Position numbers and translations under genes: made by a program
The notes under the pieces: generated by a model
What the model saw: only the letters and a program-made list of their open reading frames with translations
Database searches by the model: none
Told to the model about the DNA's origin: nothing
Part shown: positions 22,003 to 34,000 of the stretch, piece after piece
Numbering within the stretch: the first letter of the stretch is position 1
How the letters are laid out: each line of letters opens with the position of its first letter
Origin: Wyeomyia smithii
Lineage: Eukaryota; Arthropoda; Insecta; Diptera; Culicidae
Assembly: GCF_029784165.1 (NCBI RefSeq)
Contig: NC_073695.1
Span: forward strand, 95,545,777-95,609,776
DNA length: 64,000 nucleotides
Reading direction: 5' to 3'

Positions 22003-25000
22003 AAGTAAATTTTTTATTCTTTGCCAGCGTGCCCAGCGGTGGGAAGGCAATGTTGCTATTTGTGATGCAAGTGGTAGGAAGAGGCAGGATAGTTTTTGTT
22101 TTAAACTCTAATATTTAGGCCAAGCCGCAAAGTACATATACGGGGACGAATGGAGTCAGGATAGTTGTTTACGAACTAAGCCCTTGCGTGAACGGTGCAT
22201 TTTGGAGGTGCTACCAGGTCGGGGCGGGGTGAGTGGAGTGGGATTTTGGCAGCAATTTGGCTGCGGCTGGAGTTGGCACTGGGACGAGAGTGAAGTAATA
22301 CCAGTTTTCAGGATTTATCTGCAAGACGCAGCCTATGTTGTGTACAGATTCATACTGAAATGCAGATATTTTTAGTTAAATTTGAATTTTGTGCCTGAGT
22401 TTGCTGCTTCCTGCGCAGACTTTATCAAAAGGTTTGTTGTTTTGGCCTGAGCAAGTTTTTTATTTTATTTTGAACAACGGTTCATTTCGGAGGATGTTTT
22501 TTTTTTCTTTTCATTTTCGATCTGTTACAGTCATTTTTACAGCTTATCTGATACCTAAGTGCGACATGGAATATGAAATATAAGTAGGGTTTATCGAATC
22601 ATTTTAATTATTTCCAAGATTCAAATAACTAAAACTTAGACATCATTTTGTGGGCATTTTGTCAAATTTCATTTGATTACTTTCCTAGCTTTGGGACGAA
22701 TTTTGATGACAATTTTTAAGTGACTATTTTAAAGTCTCGTAAGTCGGGGTGACACAAGGCAATGTCGACTGTATTCTGATAGTGACAATATCGGCATTTC
22801 AAGATCTTTTATCTTGTCTCATATGCATCTTTTCTGTTTTTTTTTTTAATTTTTGGCTCGGGATGCATGAAATTTTACTTAATATTGGATTTAACGAGTA
22901 AGTTAGCTCATTCTTACACACATTAGTAAGCTTAATGAACACGTTCTAGTTACCATCACGCGCGCGTTGTTATGGTTTGGCCCAGTATGATTATTTGAAT
23001 ACAAAATTTTCAGTATTCAAAGAGCATGCGATGAAATTGTATGATGTACAAGTTAGTCTTATGGCGCACCAAGTCACGAGCAAAATTACGCTCTAAAACT
23101 TTTGTTTTTGGTACAACGGCCAATTATTTGCGTTCGGCATGCGGTTGTATGGGGTTTGGAGGTTTGTGTGTGGAAGTCAAGTTTTTCGCAAATAAATAAT
23201 AGGATGTGCACGTTTGGCAGCTATGAATCTTCAAACACGCTCACTTAAACAAGAAAGATTAGGCAGTTTTACAAAATAGCTTAAAAATAGTTTGAAAATT
23301 TAATATCGCGCTCGACAAGTATTTGATCGTATTGCCTACCATGCCCTGACTGGTCAGTTAAGGACATTTTACCTAGTTCTATACTTTTGTTTTATGATTA
23401 TCCTAGCTTTTGGACAATTGTAATACACATACACAATTTTTATTTAATTTTACTGTAACCGTTTTGGTCTGGATGCCGATAGTCCACGACAACTAAATTT
23501 TGATTGCGATTGTTTTGGCATTTTGTCAATGAACTTAGCACTTTATTTTGTTTGATATGCATACTTGCATTTTTCCTAGTTTTTAGGCTTTGAAGGCATG
23601 AAACTTTGCCAGTTTCTATACTCAGTAGGTATCTTAGTTTATCAGAGAGGACTGGCAACATGGCCAATAAAACAAACGTACATTGAATCGGTCCGTAAAT
23701 TTCTAATAAAAGTCACGTGTATTTTCGCACTAGAGGTCATGAAAGGTTGTAAATTTTCAAGTATATCGGGTGTCGCGTGTGTAAGATACAAATTAGTTAG
23801 AGTGGAGTGAAAATTAGAAGATCAAAAATGGAAGTGATTATGCAGTGTAAATTGGCACAGAAGATATAGTTCGCCATTCGTGTACGTTTTGATTTTTACC
23901 AAGTGAACGGTAGTGTTAGTGAAAAGAGAGTGGAAACCGTAAAGAAGGAATGAGGTTCAACACGTCCTCTCCACTGACATCGCTTGGGTTTGTGTGTTTT
24001 TTTTATCTTCCGCTGAGCTTTGCGCGCAGCGAAGTGCAAAGCTTTCTTGCATTTGTGGTTCCTGCTGCTGGCTCGCAAAATGCAACTGGAGAGAGAGGAA
24101 ACAGAAGCTAAGTATTGGTTTTGGTGATATTTCACGTCGTGTTTGAAACGGGATCAGAGTGAAATTGTGACTACCTATGTTAACGCACACAGCTTTTCTT
24201 CCATTCGATTTGAACGGCATGTGAGCGAGAGAGAATTTGTTTTTTTTCTGCCTTTTGTGCTGCTTACGACCGCAGAGGCACCTTCGAAGATGCCGATTTT
24301 CTGATTCTTTCTCTCTCGATCACTTGCTGTGTGTGTTGGGTAGCGCGTTCATGTGTTCATGATTTTATTTACGTTGCATCAACTTGCAAGTTGCAGTAGG
24401 CTGACATGAGAATGTGTGTTCAGCAAATAGACCATCGCACGGTGTCGTCGCGCACTTGCGTTTGACAGCTATTAGTGGCTTTGTTTGCCTTCGGGCGATG
24501 CAGTTTGGTTCTAAATTATAGCAGATCATTTCAGTTGTGACCAGTGATGCCACATATATAGATTTGTCTGCTTTTATACAGATTTCTTGCGTATTTTTCA
24601 TACAGATATCTGCATGCAGATTGCAGATTTTCTGGAAATAATACAGGTTATTTTGGTTTTCATGAGGTAGTAAATTGAACTTCTTGATGTGGTTGAAAAG
24701 CGGAGATTGGCTCGGATGCGGTTCAGCGTGTCGTAGGTTTTACTATATTCATATGCTACTATAAATCTTTGAACACGCCAACTTTCACAAGATCGAATTG
24801 ATAGTTTTACAATAGAGTTTGATCATCTATCATTCACACGCGACAAATATCTAAGTGCTTCGTCTGTCATGAAGAGTTCTGATCGGTTACGGTCATTTAG
24901 CCATATTTAACCCTATTATTTTTATGATTTTCCTAGCTTTTGGACAAATGTTGATACACTTGAATTTTTTTTTAATTCAATAATGTTTAAATCTTGTTGG

Positions 25001-25260
25001 ATGCAACTTTTTGTTTTTGAATTTTAAGGGCTTTGGATGCATGTAAATTTGCCAGTTTTTGAATTCATTAGGATACTTAGCTCATTCCAAATTATATTAC
25101 AAGAGAAAAACGCGTTGTAGATCTTATATCCTCTAAAATTGCGGTCGGCTTACAGTTTCCGAATAAAGTTTAACGTCTTACGAAATAAAGCTACTCATTG
25201 ATTCATGAATGGGTAAATTGAGGTGTTCATGAGCAGAAACGCGTAGAGTCGTACGATACG
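22003..25260. other. Diverged long tandem repeats, no gene recognised
   Basis: Three diverged copies of a segment containing TTTTATGATT..CCTAGCTTTTGGACAA, then a poly-T tract and GGATGCATGAAACTTTGCCAG-like sequence with TTAGCTCATTC, lie near 22680-22920, 23390-23640 and 24920-25095. A T-rich block ATACAGATTTCTTGCG..CAGATATCTGCATG (24580-24625) looks like another dispersed repeat. No coding region was trusted. Confidence 0.55.
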
Positions 25261-28133
25261 TAAGGTAACCGAAATTACTTAACCTCCACGATTCGCTTGT
25301 ATCCCGTCACTGCAAATATGATGAGGTTTCAAACATGTTGGCACCTGGCGCGCTTTCGTGAGTTCATATATCGAAGATCGCACCACTAACCTCGGGAAAG
25401 TGCGTGCACGTCGGGTTCAAAATTGGAAGGGTCGGTCAGTTCCTCTATTAGTACAAAGCTCGTTATTCCCGTCGTACTCCTAAAATCAATGAAACAAAAC
25501 GTCTTAGATACATAAAAGATAGATTCGCGAAAAATATCTTAGTGGACGAGGGCCCATAAATACCGCCAAGAGTTTTATCGTATGTAGAGAAGAAACGCGA
25601 CAAACAACTAACACAAAATTCCTATACCCGTGGTGCTTGTGGAGTGTGCAGGAGTATATCCGGCCTCTAGTAACAACAAGTATCGAACTAACACCCCTTT
25701 CCTTCCTTCCTTTGATCTACGTTCTGGACCGGCAGGCGTCGGTACTGATCAGCATGCAGGGGTTATTGGAGATGCACATCGAAAAGCTAAATCCCAAGCA
25801 GGAATCACTAAATTCGATTTAGAACTCCAATCGATCCTGATCAGTAACGAAGTGGCAACCGGTGGTGATCAATCAAGCTCAAGCTCAAGCTCAGTAGGTA
25901 TCTTTGTTTATCTATTATAAGAGTGAACCGGTGTGAAACACCATGTCCCTGTGCGTCTGCGTCGTAGAAGGGAATAGTGCTGCCATGCATAACGCTCCGG
26001 TGTAAACTCGTCTTCGGCTCGGTTTAGTTAAGCACATCTAAGGGTTTCTAGAGTGTAGTGACTTCCCGATGTGTCTTAAGATATTTATTCATGTCTAACA
26101 TTGACCGTTTAGTTCGAGACTGCCTGTTCGTTGGTTTTATTTAATCACGTTTCAAACCGGAATAGGTTTCGTCCGATCGATAAATATCGAGATTAACTTA
26201 ATAACTACGCGATGTATATCTTCTAAAGGATCGCGTCTACCGAAGTGCGCTTGCTTTCTTGAAGCTATTCAGGAATAATATTCGACACTTATATACATAC
26301 TTAGATGCTTCGGAAGGTATATGATTTTGGCGCGCGTCATTCGCATAGGATCGCGGTGTTCGACAAGAAAGATATTCCCGCAATGAGCAAGCTCTGCGCG
26401 CAGCGTCGTTCGATTACGTCAAATATCATGGAGACATGATAACATAAACCGTTCTTTCCGTCGCAGTAGTAAATTTAGAAATAAACTCGGTCTCGGGCTA
26501 TCCGTTTAGCGGGAGATTGTTCACCAATTGCTTTGATATAAGCGTGTCGCCAATCAAAGTAGGTTTCGTTTGGTCTATAAATGGTCGGCGTGCGACCAGA
26601 CCGAGCCAAGCGCCATTTTCTTTAAAATTGAGTTATTGGTACCAGTGGATGTTCAAACTGATAATCTATGTTCCATTAAAGAATGAAATCATTTGAACAG
26701 TTCATAGGCGTGTTATAACAAAAAATCTCTGTAGCACTTTGTGAAAAGGACGAAATTACGTTCGACCAGTGTGAACCGTAAACACAGACATGGCATCTAA
26801 AGAAAGTGATTGTTTGTGATTTAAAAGCAAGCTTTGCGGTTTATTTTAACCAGTAACTGATTTCTCCGCTTCGGACAGCTCGTTAATACGACTGTCATCA
26901 TACATAAATAAACAGCCAGGTGGTTTTCGTAGTCTACGAATCGTAGAGCCGAATTTCGTGTCAATGGGCACATCACTTTTTTTAAAGATCTTGTTGAGCC
27001 AGACCGAACCAAGTGCATTTTATTTTCATTTGATATTTTTCAAATAAAATTAAATTTTTTCTTGTAACAAACGTCAGGACTGGGTTAATATACGTTAAAT
27101 CAATAAAATTACAAAATTACAAAATGTTCTCTGACACCGTGTCGGTGCAATCGATTTCAGGATTTGTAAAAGAGTTGTTCTATTGTTATTTTAATATCAA
27201 AGATTCAATAAAACTTACTTTCAAACAAATTGTTAACCTCTGCGAAAAATGTGCTGCTTGCGCGTTTTGCCACTGTCACAATTTTTGTTTCGTTTTATGT
27301 TTTTGACGTTTGTTATTTGGAATTGCAGCTGTAATTCGATTGATTTAAACAGTGGTGTAAATACAAGAGATATTCATTATAGTATGATGGTGATTTCCAT
27401 TGAACAGTTTTCAACACAAGATCATTGCGTTAGAAAGTGTTAATCATTGTGAAATCAACACTGAATCACTTCAATTTGCAGTGCGACGTGACGAATTGAG
27501 TCAAGTGCAAAAACACTTGAAGTAATCGTGCCATTTATTTACAGTGTACGTGGGTTGAAGTCAATGAGGTATAGAAAGGTGAGGAAGAAGAAGACATTTG
27601 TCTGTATTAGTAACGAAAAAAAGGTAAACAGAAGCACGTGTTGGGGTTGTGACGTAGATCTACAAAAACAGGAAAATACCATTTGGAATTATGTTCCACA
27701 TTGTTTAACGACGCAGGTAGGCATTTTCAGCCGTAAACTGTCATAATCTGTGAAAATTTTTTGAAAAAAATGTACCAAACATTGATTTTTGGGTATTGTT
27801 TTTTGACTTTTACGTCATCACTGTTAACAAAAAAAGAAGCCCTTTAAGCCCGAGACTCAAATCATCTCCGTACCTTTCTATATTCCATTGGGTTGAAGTG
27901 TCTTTGGCCTAACGCAGAGATGACGTTGCAAATTTAAAATCTTTGGGGTTGCCTGATTGTACCAACTTTAACTGGAATGCTGTCAAAATTTCATGACATA
28001 TTATTAACACATTCTCAAGTTATTTATAGTAAAATTAAACGATAAATTGGACGAATATGAGCGACGAGATGAATATAGGTGTTGAGATGGAGGTAGTTGT
28101 GGTTCCCATATAACAATCAGCCGGTTAAGTGTT
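25261..28133. other. Unassigned 2.9 kb, partly CpG-rich
   Basis: The block 25300-26650 is richer in CG dinucleotides than its surroundings and has a TATA-like TCTATAAATGG at about 26575. The segment CCAGACCGAGCCAAGCGCCA (26599-26618) recurs as CCAGACCGAACCAAGTGCA at 27000-27018. This could be an LTR or untranslated leader, but no LTR boundaries, primer-binding site or protein was found. Two overlapping frames near 25630-25920 remain unrecognised; one ends in a serine run encoded by an AGCTCA repeat. Confidence 0.35.
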
Positions 28134-28230
28134 CCCTAGTAATAATATCAGTTTTATCAAAGGTTTATAGCGCTTAATGCAGCCAAAACAGTGCTATAAA
28201 ACTTCGATAAAACCAATTTTGTTACTAGGG
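28134..28230. mobile_element. 97-bp hairpin MITE (CCCTAGTAA ends)
   Basis: The left arm CCCTAGTAATAATATCAGTT..TTTATAGC and the right arm GCTATAAAACTTCGATAAAA..TTACTAGGG are inverted copies over about 40 bases with a few mismatches and a loop of about 20 bases. No ORF. Confidence 0.8.
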
Positions 28231-28518
28231 TTGGGCATTTGCAAGGCATGCTATTTAACATGGTGAAAATCAATAAACAATGTTATCGCATATTATTGGA
28301 TTGATTGGACGTTGAAACGACAACATATGGCAAGGAAAAGAGTGAGAGACAACGCTCCTGCTTATTCATAAATTGAGGGATGTACTCTACGAACTATTTT
28401 CTCATTCTCCGTTATAGCAAGATTTAGCCCCGAGCGCCATGATTTTAACGTAGAATACGAATACGTAGAAGGACGACAGAATGGAGTACCTAGTTAGCCG
28501 GAAATGCACTCGTTGGGC

Positions 28519-28526
28519 TATATAAG
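28519..28526 (+). promoter_or_regulatory. TATA-like element before dispersed repeat B
   Basis: CTATATAAGAGAC lies about 30 bases before GCAAGCTCGGTTTACTAGCA, where homology to repeat A begins. This is the spacing of a TATA box and transcription start. Suggestive only. Confidence 0.4.
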
Positions 28527-28552
28527 AGACTGCTTCTCCTCAAGCAAGCTCG

Positions 28553-29847
28553 GTTTACTAGCAGCGGGCAGCAGCGGCGGACAGTAGCAGCGATGGCAGC
28601 GGGCAACAGCGGCGTTGGTAGTGGTTAGCTGCAGTTCCTACCATTGCAGTTCGGCTTCCCCTTTGATCTAAGTTGGACACCACCAGCGGTAATCCAATTC
28701 AAATATTGAATGAGACTCGCACCGCCAGGTGGTTTGAGAAGCCACCATCATCCAGCGTGTATGTATATTTAGGGTGTGTGCACATATATAACGTGTGTGA
28801 ATATCTATAGCGTGGGTCACTAGCGTGCGTGGTGGCTAGCTATATAGCGCGTGCATGTGTCTAGCATGTGTGGCTTGCTATATAGCGTGCGTGGCTCGCG
28901 TGTGCATGGTTATAGCGTGTCTGTGCATGTCTATCGCGTGCGTGGCTTGCCATGTAGCGTGTGTGGCTTGCTATATAGCGTACGCGGCTGAGTGTGCATG
29001 TCTATAGCGTGTCTGTGCATATATTATTGCCATGTAGCGTGTGTGGCTTGTTAAATAGCGTGCGTGGCTTGCATGTGCATGTCTATAGCCTGTCCGTGCA
29101 TGTTTATAGTGTGTGTCGCTTGCTATATAGCGTGTATGGCTAGCAGTATAGCGATTAAAATTATCATATATAGTTGCAAATAAATCACCGCACGTTGATT
29201 TTTACTATCACAGTAAATCATTCAGAACTAAATAAAAAATTTGCCATGTTGAAAAACAATATTTAGTTGTCAGTAAATGGCATTCACAAACTTTATGAAC
29301 CTCTTTTGACTTCAGCTAAGCCTCAAAGTTTACTGAGTGTATTTTAACCTTTAATTGAAAAATGTTTGAGCCGGTGAGCCTGAATCATATAATTTTTCGT
29401 TCAAGTCCTACTATTTGCAACAATCAGTTGTAAAATTATCTACGCTACCGCAAACTGCAGCAAATTGTTCATATTAAACCTATTTAACCGGGAATGCACC
29501 ATTGGCCCTCGTCTATAACCTCTTCGTAGCCACTGCCTAAATTAAGCTATCTCAGTACAACTTGATACAAAAGACTGCCTCAAAACAGCTCAATTTCATT
29601 CTTGTTTTGGATACGGCTGCAAGTGAAACTGCATAGCTGCACAAAACTTCTGCTGTTGTTAATTGTCGTTACCGGTGCCGTCTGTAAAGGTAAATGACAT
29701 CTGGAGCAGAGAGACCATTAAATTGGTCAACCCCATTGAGTGTATACCCAAACCTATTGCAAGCAATACATTGACTTAAGACAGGCTGTCGTGTTCTTCG
29801 TTAACTATGCGGTCGTGTCTTATGAACAACCTCTTCAACTATTTTTA
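28553..29847 (+). repeat. Dispersed repeat B with TATAGCGTGTG minisatellite
   Basis: Second copy of the segment at 9706-10785, same strand. It has a CAG/CGG-rich start, the GCACCGCCAGG..CCACCATCATCCAGCG block, a longer TATAGCGTGTG/GTGGCTTGC array (about 28770-29155), and the ACTTGATACAAAAGACTGCC block. An extra stretch of about 70 b (TTCTGCTGTTGTTAATTGTC onward) is absent from copy A. It ends with the 48-base semi-palindromic motif. Confidence 0.8.
29776..29824. repeat. 48-bp semi-palindromic motif, copy 2
   Basis: TTAAGACAGGCTGTCGTGTT..CGTTAAC..TGCGGTCGTGTCTTATG, close to the copy at 10716-10763. Confidence 0.75.
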
Positions 29848-30927
29848 TCTATTTGAAAGATAAAAAAATCTGTGGGTAGTGGTTTTTCGCAACGAACATG
29901 GAAATTCTAGAATATGTAGCATTGAAACAACTTCTTCGATTTCAAATGATAAATTGTTTTATTGACTTTTTGTGGGTTTTCCGCTTAATCCTAGAGCATT
30001 ATTCGCAATAAATATGTACAAAATTCTAGTATTATTATATGGTAAATTCCTCTACTTTGAAACGACATGACACGAATGCACTGTTGTTTCGATACCTGTG
30101 AGCTGGAGACTTAGTGAGAAGATATTGGAAAACTTTCGGTAGATTGGTTGGGTTGTGATAAAAAAATAATCCTGGTCGTTTAGAAATCAAAGATTACTAG
30201 AAATACTCAACAATCGAATAGTGAGTGTAGGCAGAAGTTGTGCTCTATAACCGATTCAACCGATTTGAGTCCAGTTTGGTTAGAACTAGTTTAATTAGTT
30301 GTATATACAATTGTTTTAGAAGGCACCGTTAATAGTAATTTGAAGTTTTTTTGTTTACTCTTCTCACTCTCGTATATTCTTATAAAACTTAAGCTCTTAC
30401 GTTAATGACTTTGACTGTTGTTAACGTTTGTCGCTGATGTGAATCGTCGATTCGCTAATTCTATCCTGACAAAACGGTGAAACAGTAAACAGCGCTACTT
30501 ACAAGAAGGCATTTTAGTTTGATGCGTTTCACAAATATAATAGAAAAGAATACTCTGTATCACGATTTTACTTTACGTTTTGTTTATACTCTAACTGTGT
30601 AGAGCTCTCTACCTCCCTGGTTACTGGAACTAACTAATATGCCGGAAGGACACGATTTTGGAGGTTTTGCTGCGGGCATGTTCCCCCGCACGGAACTAAA
30701 AGTCACTGGCTCGAAGCTTCCTGGGCGGACACTGGCTGGATGATTTCTGCGCTCGGAACAAATTGTGAGATCAATTTTCTGACGCAAAACTGACGCTGTT
30801 CCTCCGTTCGCTATGATTAACATGATATATGGCCTTAAGAATGACGGAGATATGGATGTGTGTGGGTTTTTTTAAAGGTAACTAAATTTGGCGATTTTTA
30901 TCCGGGCGAGAGGCCCGATTAAATATT
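29848..30927. other. Probable 3' flank / 3' UTR of Mmp1
   Basis: This lies just beyond the Mmp1 stop codon (30928-30930, minus strand). A minus-strand AATAAA occurs near 29950-29955, which would give a 3' UTR of about 970 b if used; nearer canonical signals were not noticed. No separate gene recognised. Confidence 0.4.
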
Positions 30928-31049
30928 CTAGGCCTTCAGTGCGAATCCAAGTAGGGTAAGGATTAGTGTAATACTGACGGTGATCCGAACGGAACTCGAC
31001 CCTTTACCGGTGTTGTAGTCATCGCCGGCCGGTCGCTCATCTGTCTCGG
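30928..31049 (-). CDS. Mmp1: Mmp1 terminal exon: C-terminal anchor tail
   Basis: The acceptor ATAACAG precedes 31049. The exon completes the split codon from 40713 and reads (A)ETDERPAGDDYNTGKGSSSV followed by a hydrophobic tail (ITVSITLILTLLGFALKA) and TAG at 30930-30928. A small-residue stretch (GKGSSS) before an 18-residue hydrophobic C-terminus with no cytoplasmic part is the layout of a GPI-attachment signal. The phase fit with the exon 9.7 kb upstream (total 1650 coding bases) is the main evidence that it belongs to this gene. Confidence 0.8.
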
Positions 31050-34000
31050 CTGTTATCGCGTTGAAATAAACGAAAAATGAAAGCAAAGGTTAGTTGGGAA
31101 ACGGTTACATCAATTTGGGCTGGAAAAGTTTTTCGGTGTAGTGGCACTACAAATTAAAACCATGAATTTGGGATAATCAAGCTCGAAACGCTAACTTACG
31201 AATGAACTTAAACTAAATAAAATATACTTAATAGAAATCGTCAGCTAGCAAAAACATACATCTCTGTCTCGTATTGCACTAAAACAAAATTGGCTGGCTG
31301 CAGTCTTCAATGGTTGTTCATTGTGTGATTTGTGTTGTTGTTGTTGTAGCTGTTGTGTTTTGCTTTCGTTGGGGCTTTTTTTTTGCTTGTACAACAAGAT
31401 TGAAATGATATTTTTTAAGGAAAACTGTGGATCAATCCACGACATTTTCGTTTCATTTGGCTCGTACTTTGAACTAACTTATATGCTCTTCACAGGAAGA
31501 ACTCGTTAAGATAAAACTAACTGAAATCACTGTGGGGTGGAACCTGTGATTCACTAGAAATAAATTCCTCATGCTAAAATGAATAGAACAAAAGGAAAAG
31601 AGGAAAATTAAAAGAAAATCTCGTTAATACAATATGACTTTTCAGTGCTTGTATTGTAATTGCAGAGGGGTGCAAAACCATGCTTGTATGAACCACCCAA
31701 GCAGCCATACCGTAGAGTATCGAAAATGCAAAAAAACGGAACAGCAAATTAAGGAAACAATCTACAATACTAAATACAGTGGTGCTGTTCGTGCCATTCG
31801 TCCTCACTCACGAATAATAGTCACTTCTATCACCCAACAACAGGAAGCCTAGAATGCCCCGATAGTGTGCGTAAGTGTAAGTGTGTGCATTTATGTATAA
31901 AAACAGTGGCTGTGCGTGCAGAGTACGTGCATAAATCTAAAGAAAAATACATTTTTTCTCGTGCAAGTGTGACTCAAACTACGTAAGTGTCATCTAGGTT
32001 GATATCGATTGCAATTCTGAGCAGTCGTTTGACATTTACAAAACATAATTTTTTGAGAGAGATTAAGATCAATGAATAGCCCATCATGTTTTAAGAATTT
32101 TGTTTACAGATTTATCGATTGTTAAAAAATAATAGAAAATAGCTGTAAGACATTAAATCAATTTTGAAATGCATGAAGCGTTTAGCAATGCAAATTCTAC
32201 TGTCAACATAACGGTTTATTGTCTATTGAAATAGACATTCAACGTCAAAAGTAGTCTAAACAATCGCTGTGCATCTTGTTAGTGATCATTATAAAACCAA
32301 ATCCATTCACCATTCAATATCTAAGTTGTTACAGTGTGCACCCGGTTAGTGAGTTGCGTGATCGGTTCGGTTACCGGTTCGGTGCTTCATTCCACCACTT
32401 AATTAATTATAGTAGCTTAAAAAGTGCATTAAGTGTTAGGTATGGTAACGTCCGGTGGTGCAGTGCAGTGCTCTTATTAACTAGTAAATGATGATCAATC
32501 GGTAATGATTGATTTTAGCAGTCAACAAGATCGTTTGCTTCTGCGTCCTGATGAAACCGACCTGGCGTCTCCTTCGAGGTGTCGATTGCTATCCATTTGC
32601 GGAATTATCGTAGTTTATCAACTTCAAACTTTGAATGAAATCTTCCATCTCATTTCCACACGATCCAGCTAATTGTTAATGGGTTAAACATGTTTTATTT
32701 TAAAAACGGAATTGAACAACGGATGCTGTTCTTGGGTGTTAGATCACTTGCTAGTCACATGTTGATTAATCGTCACGTTTTGGAAGTAAGACAAGTAATA
32801 TGTGTTAAACAAGAATCGATGAATAAAATGATTAGCGCATCAGCCAGTGTTAGTCATGCACATCGAAGTCAAACATGGAATGCTAGGCTTGCGATTGGAT
32901 TTATAGTAACGTGTTTGCATGTCATTCTGTGCACTATCTGCCTGCACGACAGAGATGCCAGCCTTTTGATTAGAAACACGCATGCTTGACAGTGTGTTGT
33001 TCGAGTAAAAGCCTTCTTTAATCAAATGAGCTAAATAATGGCGTTCATTGATGGAGTAAAATGTTGTCTGATCACGAAATTTCCTGAATGTGTCACTGTG
33101 TCGGACTGAAACAGATGGCGAACATCTGTCGAGTTTGTTGATGACCGTGCAATTTGTGTCATCTATCTATCGAATGATGAAGATGAGCAGACCAACAGTG
33201 AGCAACAATACGATAATACTCGATCACCACACATAACCACGCATACGGGAATGCTTACTGTTGGACTGCAACAGCCTGTTGGAAAGAGAACTTATTTTGG
33301 CTTTTAACTCCACTAGATATCACTGTTGCCATCAATACGAGGATGAACTTCAAGTGCTGCAAAATGTACAACATATCAAAATGGTTAGCCTCTAGGAGCT
33401 TGCATGCCCTCATAATAATTTTTTTTTCCAATTGAAAAACGTGGAAATCTCGGGAGCACTTGAACTGTTGTGTAGAATAGAAGGTTTATTCCAGAATAAT
33501 ATTTTTTTATTAGTAATGGTAGTAATGATAGTAGGGTACTCATTTGAAATTTCTTCGCACTTTCTGACGAACCGTAATATATTCTTAGAAAGGTATTGCA
33601 TATTACTGATTAACATATTTTGAAGAAGAACTCATGCCTATGCTTTGAGTCGATAAAACACAACCAACGGCCCCACAGATCCTTCTGGGTACAGCTTCAC
33701 ACGATGGATCAGCTGTTGAGGCGCTCCCTAAGCGACTATCGGAGCTTTATATCCGGGAAGATCAGACGAGTTTAACTTTCGAAATTCGATGAAATATTCT
33801 CTTCATACTCGGATACCAAGCGAGTCCGAATGGTTAAAGGTTATAATCTTTCATATTTTTCCTGTGCATTTATTTCGTTTATGTCGACAAGTTTGTCCTA
33901 GAACTCAAACTGAAGAATATAAGATTTAAATTTTCTAACCGTTCACGTGAATTTTGGTGCCTTTAGCTAATTCGACAGTGCCTCAAAGGACCGCAGAGTA

